Of a DNA stretch of 64,000 nucleotides, positions 59,112 to 64,000 are shown piece after piece. The DNA lies in assembly GCA_028571685.1 (NCBI GenBank), contig CM053140.1, positions 22,363,501 through 22,427,500 on the forward strand, written 5' to 3'. The notes below the pieces were generated by a model, which saw nothing but the letters and a program-made list of their open reading frames with translations, was not told where the DNA came from and ran no database searches. Source of the DNA: Heterohyrax brucei. Its lineage: Eukaryota > Chordata > Mammalia > Hyracoidea > Procaviidae. The stretch's first letter is position 1. Every line of letters starts with the position of its first letter. The translations under genes were made by a program, and so were the position numbers.

Positions 59112-60111
59112 GTGAGTATATAGAGGCTGGAAGAGGTACTGTGAGGATGGATTGCAGATGTTTCTCTAGGCTGTCTTCAAATGTAAAGCAAAAGGTATCT
59201 GACCAGTTCACAAGTCAGTTAGGTTTTCAGGTGTAGAGGTCCCTCTTCTCATCCGACAAAGTAAGCACCACTGTATCCAACCCCAGATGATAACAAACTA
59301 GCTCCGAATACAGCAATGCTACTGCTCTGTTGGCCTCTACTGACAGGGCCTAGCCTTATCCAACACTGCGTCGAGTACTGGTTTTGTGATAGAAAAGCGC
59401 TCTCCTGTGGGCAGGGTCTGGCTCCCAAGCTAAGAATTAGGTCCAGCTGTGGCCACCATACCTAAGATGGCGTCCTCCACACAGGCAGCAGACAGAGGGG
59501 CTAAAGGTGCCGAGAGGTAGTCATTCCTCTCCTTCTGTTGCAGGGCCCCCAACGTAGGCAGCACTGTGCAAAATCACTACTTTTCTGATGGAGAAGCACT
59601 GTCCCGTTTGCAGGCGCTGGCTCCCAGGCTAAGAACGAGGTCCCGCTAAAATCTCGGTACCAACATGGCGTCCCGCACCCTGACCGGGGAGCTCCGCACA
59701 AACCCGCTGAGGCAGCTACAATACGAAAGGCTCAAAGTGTCTAGATTAACAGAGTCCCGAGCCTGGCTCTCAGAACATGGGAATTTCGCCTGCCTATGCC
59801 CCCAGCAGCGTGTCTGAGTTAAGCTGCCGGGCAAGACCCAGCTCCGCCCGCCAGCCGAGACCGAGGAAAAAAAAGTCAAAACGGTGCGTTTACCTTCCGT
59901 CCGTGAGAGGCGAGGCTAGCAGGGAGTGGGAGTCAGCGAAAGAGAGGAGGCTTTTCGCTGAGTGGTATGAAGTCCCTATTAACAGCTCTGTGCCGTGTCC
60001 TGAGGCTGATTAGGTGCTCAGAAGGCTCTGTTTGATTGTCAATTCAGGTCTTGGTTTCCAGAGGGATAGAAGGAGACGTGGGCTTAGTCGGCCATCTTGA
60101 CTCCGACCCCC
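59112..60111 (-). promoter_or_regulatory. L1 5' UTR, copy 2
   Basis: Same layout as 18074-19069: sense YY1-like site in the first bases (AAGATGGCCGAC), and two plus-strand ATGGCGTC sites at 59463-59474 and 59660-59672. The sequence is close to copy 1 throughout. Confidence 0.6.
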
Positions 60112-60317
60112 AGCACTGTTCTTTCTAATGGTAAAAGGTGAAGTTCTTTTGAAAATGACTACTACAAACAAATTTTCCTTTTTTCTCAGGTACACACATG
60201 TATAACAAGTTCATAATGTGCATTCATCTGAAGTGGTCAACGCCTCAGTCTTGACATTTGGATACATACTTACATAACCTCATCTAACATCAAGGGCCCA
60301 TTTTGTGGGAACTTGCA

Positions 60318-61222
60318 TAAAATGGGAATTCCAGAACAATTGTGCTCTTAAGGAATCTGGATATGGATCAAGAGGCAGTCATGCAGACACAACAAGGGGA
60401 CACTGCATGGTTCAAAGTCAGGAAAGATGTGTGTCAGAGTTGTATGTTTTCATCATACCTTTTTAATGTGTATATCTAGCAAATAATCTGAGAAGCTGGT
60501 TTCAACAAAGAAGAACAAGGGATCAGGACTGGACGACGACTCACTAACCTTCATTACACAGGCAAGCACCTTATTTGCTGGAAGTGAAGAAGATTTGAAG
60601 TACTCACTGATGAAGAACAAGGACCACAGCCTTCAGGATGGATTGCACCTGGTCACAGATTGACTGTGTTCCCTCAACAATCTGTGGCAGTTTGGCTGTG
60701 CCATAACTCCTGGTATTGTGTGATCTGCCTCCATGTTCCTGCCTCTATGATATTCATAAGGGTGGATGGGGAGCAGCTGTGTTAGCAGAGCAAGATTCAA
60801 TGTGTAAGTTGGTTTTGTGCCTTGAGGTGCTCTCTTGAGATATAAAGGAAAAAAATCCAGCAGAGAGAATTGGGAACCTCACACCATCAAGAAAGCAGCA
60901 CAGGGAGAAGAGTGTGTCCTTCAGACCCGAGGTTCCTGCACCAAGATGCTCCCCAACCAAAGACTGACGCAACACAAGAACTTTACTCCAGAGCCGACAG
61001 AGGGAAAGCCCTTTCCCTGAATGTGGCCTTGTAACTGACTGGACTGTGTAAGAATGAACTTTTCTCTTTGAAAGCCATCCACTTTGTGGTATTTCTGTTA
61101 GCAAAGCACTAGCTGACTAAAACACCAACATCAAGAAAACAAAAATCCTCGCAACTGGACCAGTAAGCAACATTGTGATAAATGGAGAAAGCACTGAGGT
61201 TGTCACAGATTTCATTGTACCT
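60318..61222 (+). mobile_element. RTE reverse-transcriptase fragment, split by LTR
   Basis: 60318-60649 (aatgggaattccagaacaat ... aaccttcattacacaggcaa ... cttcaggatggattgcacc) continues at 61125-61222 (aacatcaagaaaacaaaaat ... agatttcattgtacctta). The LTR sits exactly between two adjacent RTE positions. Confidence 0.85.
60650..61124 (+). mobile_element. Solo LTR, MaLR/ERVL-like, inserted in RTE
   Basis: Starts TGGTCACAGATTGACTGTG and ends GACTAAAACA, same family as 75-593. Flanking gcacc and acacc suggest a worn short duplication. ttgagatataaagg marks the promoter part. Confidence 0.82.
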
Positions 61223-61244
61223 TAGCTTTTTCTTCTTCTTTCCC

Positions 61245-61565
61245 AAGTTCCACAGCTTGGTTGTGGACTCAGGAATCCTATTCTAATGAGAGGCCAAACC
61301 TTTGCCTTTAAGGGAGAGTATATACATAAAGAATAAATTAAACCTTTACTCAGAAATCAGAAAAAAATTTGTTATTTTAAAAAGGAAAACACCAATGTTT
61401 TGTTTTATATGGTATCTAATATTAAAGCTCCTCAAAATCTCAAGAATTGATAAACTTTTGTCTGACATATGACACTTCAGACCAGATCAAATAAATATTT
61501 TTCAATAAATCTTATAGTGTAGTACCCCTTTAAATAGCAAAAATGAACTTACCCGTCAACCCACA
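61245..61565 (+). repeat. Repeat block Y, copy 3
   Basis: Matches 41590-41915 in the same orientation, beginning right after the RTE fragment. No block X accompanies it here. Confidence 0.65.
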
Positions 61566-62165
61566 GAAAAACGACACGAACTATAAAATGTAAAATCATA
61601 CTTGTAGACACAGGAGACTAAATAGGCAGCTCCTGCCTGGAGGTGGGATGAGAAGGCAGAAAGGAACAGGAGCTGTCTGAATGGAAAGGAAGGGTATGCT
61701 ATCACATTAGAGGGATTGCAACGAGGGCCATATTAACAATATGTGTCTAAATTTATGTATGCGAAAGCAACTTGAGTGGTCAACTTTTAAACAAAGCATT
61801 ATACTACAGCATGAAAAAAAAAGCGACATGGAAAGCAAAGGTATATGAAGTGAAAGTATGACAAATATCTATTAATTTAAGACCAGTAATTTACCTGAAA
61901 GGTTTTGGACATTATGTTAAGTCTGTAATTGAAACATAGTTTGTCTCAACAGTCCAGGTTTGCACTCAACTTTTCCTAGGTCCCATATTTTGCCCAGTCT
62001 AGGTTCTATCAACTGCCTTTGGAAATCACAGTCTCTCTGGTCAGCTGGTCAGGGTCGAAACATTTTTACAGGCCATTTCAGATGTGTCTCAAGCTTCCCA
62101 TGCAACAAAGACAACTTGTTTACAGTTCTTTCACAATTTCGATACACCCAATTTCAGATAATTAT
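61566..62165. other. Unassigned
   Basis: Nothing recognised with confidence. Confidence 0.25.
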
Positions 62166-62320
62166 AATCCAGTGCCGTTGAATCAATTCTGACTCATAAA
62201 GACTCTATAGGACAGAGGAGAACTGCTCCATAGAGTTTCCAAGGAGCACCTCGTGGATTAGAACTGCCCGTCTCCTGGTTAGCAGAGTAGCACTAAACCA
62301 CTATGCCACCAGAGTTTCCT
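62166..62320 (-). mobile_element. AfroSINE
   Basis: Antisense copy: ccagtgccgttgaatcaatt, gtttccaaggagcacctcgt, ctatgccaccagagtttcct. Confidence 0.92.
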
Positions 62321-62676
62321 CGGATAATTATAGACAGTAGCAATTCTTGTTGGTACTTATCTTAAAAATGTCTCCACCTAGTTCGAAAGGTCTTTCAGAA
62401 GCTGTTCTGGAGCTATAGCACTTCAGAGGCTGGAGAACAGGGAGCGGTGATCTTGCCCTGCCCTCACTCCTTTGACTCATAAAACATACACGTGAGTTTT
62501 GAAGAGCAAAAGATAATTTATTTCCCTTTTACTCTTATGAAACTATTACTTAAGACAAACATACCTTTTATCTTGTCTAGGACCTTCAGCCAAGGTCTGT
62601 AAGTTGGTCTTTGCAGTTCAGTCACAGTTATTTTCTTGATCTACTCAAAAATTCTGCTTTCTTAGCCACCTCAGTC
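62321..62676. other. Unassigned
   Basis: No gene or repeat recognised. Confidence 0.25.
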
Positions 62677-62836
62677 GGAAACCCTGGTGGCCATACTGGG
62701 TTAAGTGCAGCATTGGCTAACTGAAAGGTCACCAGTTGGAATCCACCAGGCGCTCCCTGGAAACTCTATGGGGCAGTTTTACTCTGACCTCTAGGGTCAC
62801 TAGCAGTTGGACCTGACTCGACAGCAGTGGGTTTTT
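62677..62836 (+). mobile_element. AfroSINE
   Basis: Sense copy: ggaaaccctggtggccatac head, ccagttggaatccaccaggc B box, aactctatggggcagtttta body, gactcgacagcagtgggttt tail. Confidence 0.93.
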
Positions 62837-64000
62837 ATCCACCTCAATTAGCTTAGCCAAGATACTCCCCACGCTGAGGAGGAGGATTTGGGCATGAAAG
62901 ATTTCTTCGACATGTGGAACTAGCTGTCAGTCTCCAAGAATTTGAACCAGAAATATCCTAAAATCAGACTGGGGGTGTGGGGGGACTCTGCTACAAGTAA
63001 AGCTTATACTGGCTATGACTCGACAAGACACGGAAGTCTCAACAAGACATATAAGACAACACTTAACAGAAAAACATTTCTTCACAAAAATAGAGACAGT
63101 GCACATGATAATAGGAAAAATAAAACCAAGTCTGGGGTTAAATTGGCCCCATTTGCAACCCAAGGTCAAACTTTTGGAGCTTTCCACACACAACAAACAC
63201 TGCCTACCTCACTAACACAATCTTTCAAAACTTCTCACAGAAAATTACAAACCAGGGGTCTCTGCACCTGAATACAAACTTGACCAAAATACTGAGTGGC
63301 TGAAAAATAGGTTTCTGGACAGAAGGCCAGTATGAAAAGTAAAGCTGGTCGGGCAGAAAAAGTTTAAAAGAAGTTCTCTGGCTCTAGCCAAGGGCCCAGG
63401 AGGTGGAGGGGTGACCCACGCAACCAGAAACCAAGGTGGGGTCACAACGAATGGTGGAAGATGGAGTCTCCACCAAGTGCAGAAAAATGAGAGGCGTCAG
63501 TCTTGGTAGCTGCTTATTTCTTCACTGCGGGCAAGTGAACATCTCCAGGACAGACACAAATGGTGTCAATCAGAGGTGAGGACAGAGATGAGAGAAAAGG
63601 AATGGTCCAAGAAGACACAGTACCAGCAGATTCTTTTCTCCAGAATGAGGCAACAGTAGCCAAGAATCGAGTAGGGTAAGGGGGATCTGACCCCACCCAC
63701 AAGGCTTGATGGATGTCTTCTGCCTGTTATCAAAAGTCTAGGCCTTCCAGGACTTTTCCCTAGGACTTACTGCAAAATTCAAACCCAAAGACAAAGCGGG
63801 CCAAGACAATTGAGGGTTATCAGTTCCCAGCCCTCTATTCAAAAGGAGAGGCCACAAACCCAACACATGTATCCAGAACTTTCTAAAGAGAAGACCAAAC
63901 ACAAGTGAAAAGGGGGGAATAGTTGTACTGTGGAGGAAGGAGAGAGAGGTAAGTTTAAGAAGCAGAGAAGAAAGATTTTCTTGTTCCTTTACCTGTCCAT
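62837..64000. other. Unassigned
   Basis: No gene seen. Frame 62942-63271 on the plus strand is not a recognised family. Confidence 0.3.

Larger units (their letters stand above)
57481..60126 (-). mobile_element. L1 LINE copy 2: complete 5' end, ends inside ORF2, no poly(A)
   Basis: Body 57496-60111 matches L1 copy 1 from its 5' end to a point early in ORF2 (the GVAILIS residues), where it stops. Flanks 57481-57495 and 60112-60126 are a perfect 15-bp duplication (agcactgttctttct). On the L1 sense strand the site reads TT/AGAAAG, an L1 endonuclease-type target. There is no poly(A) at the 3' edge. The RNA at that point (known from copy 1) reads ...CTCAGACAAAATC, so priming probably occurred internally on that A-rich stretch. 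Confidence 0.92.

Noticed and set aside
62942..63271. 109-codon plus-strand frame and its minus-strand partner
   Set aside because: Overlapping frames on both strands, no recognisable motif, and no promoter or splice context.

Overview
This window is mammalian nuclear DNA, almost certainly from an afrotherian and most likely an elephant. The host signature is the repeat content. There are about a dozen AfroSINE copies (tRNA-like head with A/B boxes, tail shared with an RTE LINE), many fragments of the partner RTE (BovB-like) LINE, two L1 copies of one subfamily, and MaLR-type LTRs. I find no intact host protein-coding gene. Almost every long open frame is an L1 frame, its antisense shadow, or a piece of decayed retrocopy.

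Layout. 1-8.9 kb: a solo MaLR-like LTR, then a pair of directly repeated ~0.56-kb LTRs of another type (1120-1691 and 6354-6908) flanking non-coding DNA, then the endonuclease part of an RTE. 8.9-11.87 kb: unassigned DNA, an 830-bp T-rich tract, a short remnant of the kinase family described below, and one arm of a large inverted repeat. 11.87-19.07 kb: a 7.2-kb L1 on the minus strand with its 5' end, broken ORF1 and ORF2, and 3' end.

19.1-38.9 kb is the core of the window: a head-to-tail array of four composite units on the plus strand. Each begins with an internal piece of RTE reverse transcriptase and an unclassified ~1.7-kb element (called U here). Three of the four then carry a decayed, intronless copy of a MARK-family serine/threonine kinase (kinase, UBA, spacer and KA1 parts all recognisable, KA1 most like MARK2) and end with the RTE 3' tail. 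Inside two units the segment from the kinase C-lobe through UBA and spacer is repeated as ~0.9-kb modules with the same fusion point each time. By my count there are ten kinase-derived segments, c1 to c10.

38.9-57.5 kb: interspersed repeats (a diverged copy of the inverted-repeat family, a mariner carrying a tiny L1 insertion, another RTE/U composite, AfroSINEs, an LTR with an L1 end nested in it) and long unassigned stretches, ending in a CpG-richer segment at 56.47-57.15 kb. 57.5-60.1 kb: a second L1 of the same subfamily, with complete 5' end and ORF1 but ending inside ORF2 without poly(A), flanked by a 15-bp target duplication. 60.1-64 kb: RTE split by an LTR, another repeat copy, two AfroSINEs and unassigned DNA.

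The most interesting items are the kinase retrocopy array with its internal module amplification, its packaging inside RTE sequence, an 88-codon frame between ORF1 and ORF2 of the L1 that overlaps the ORF2 start, and the internally primed L1. All family names come from recognition by eye; none was checked by a search.
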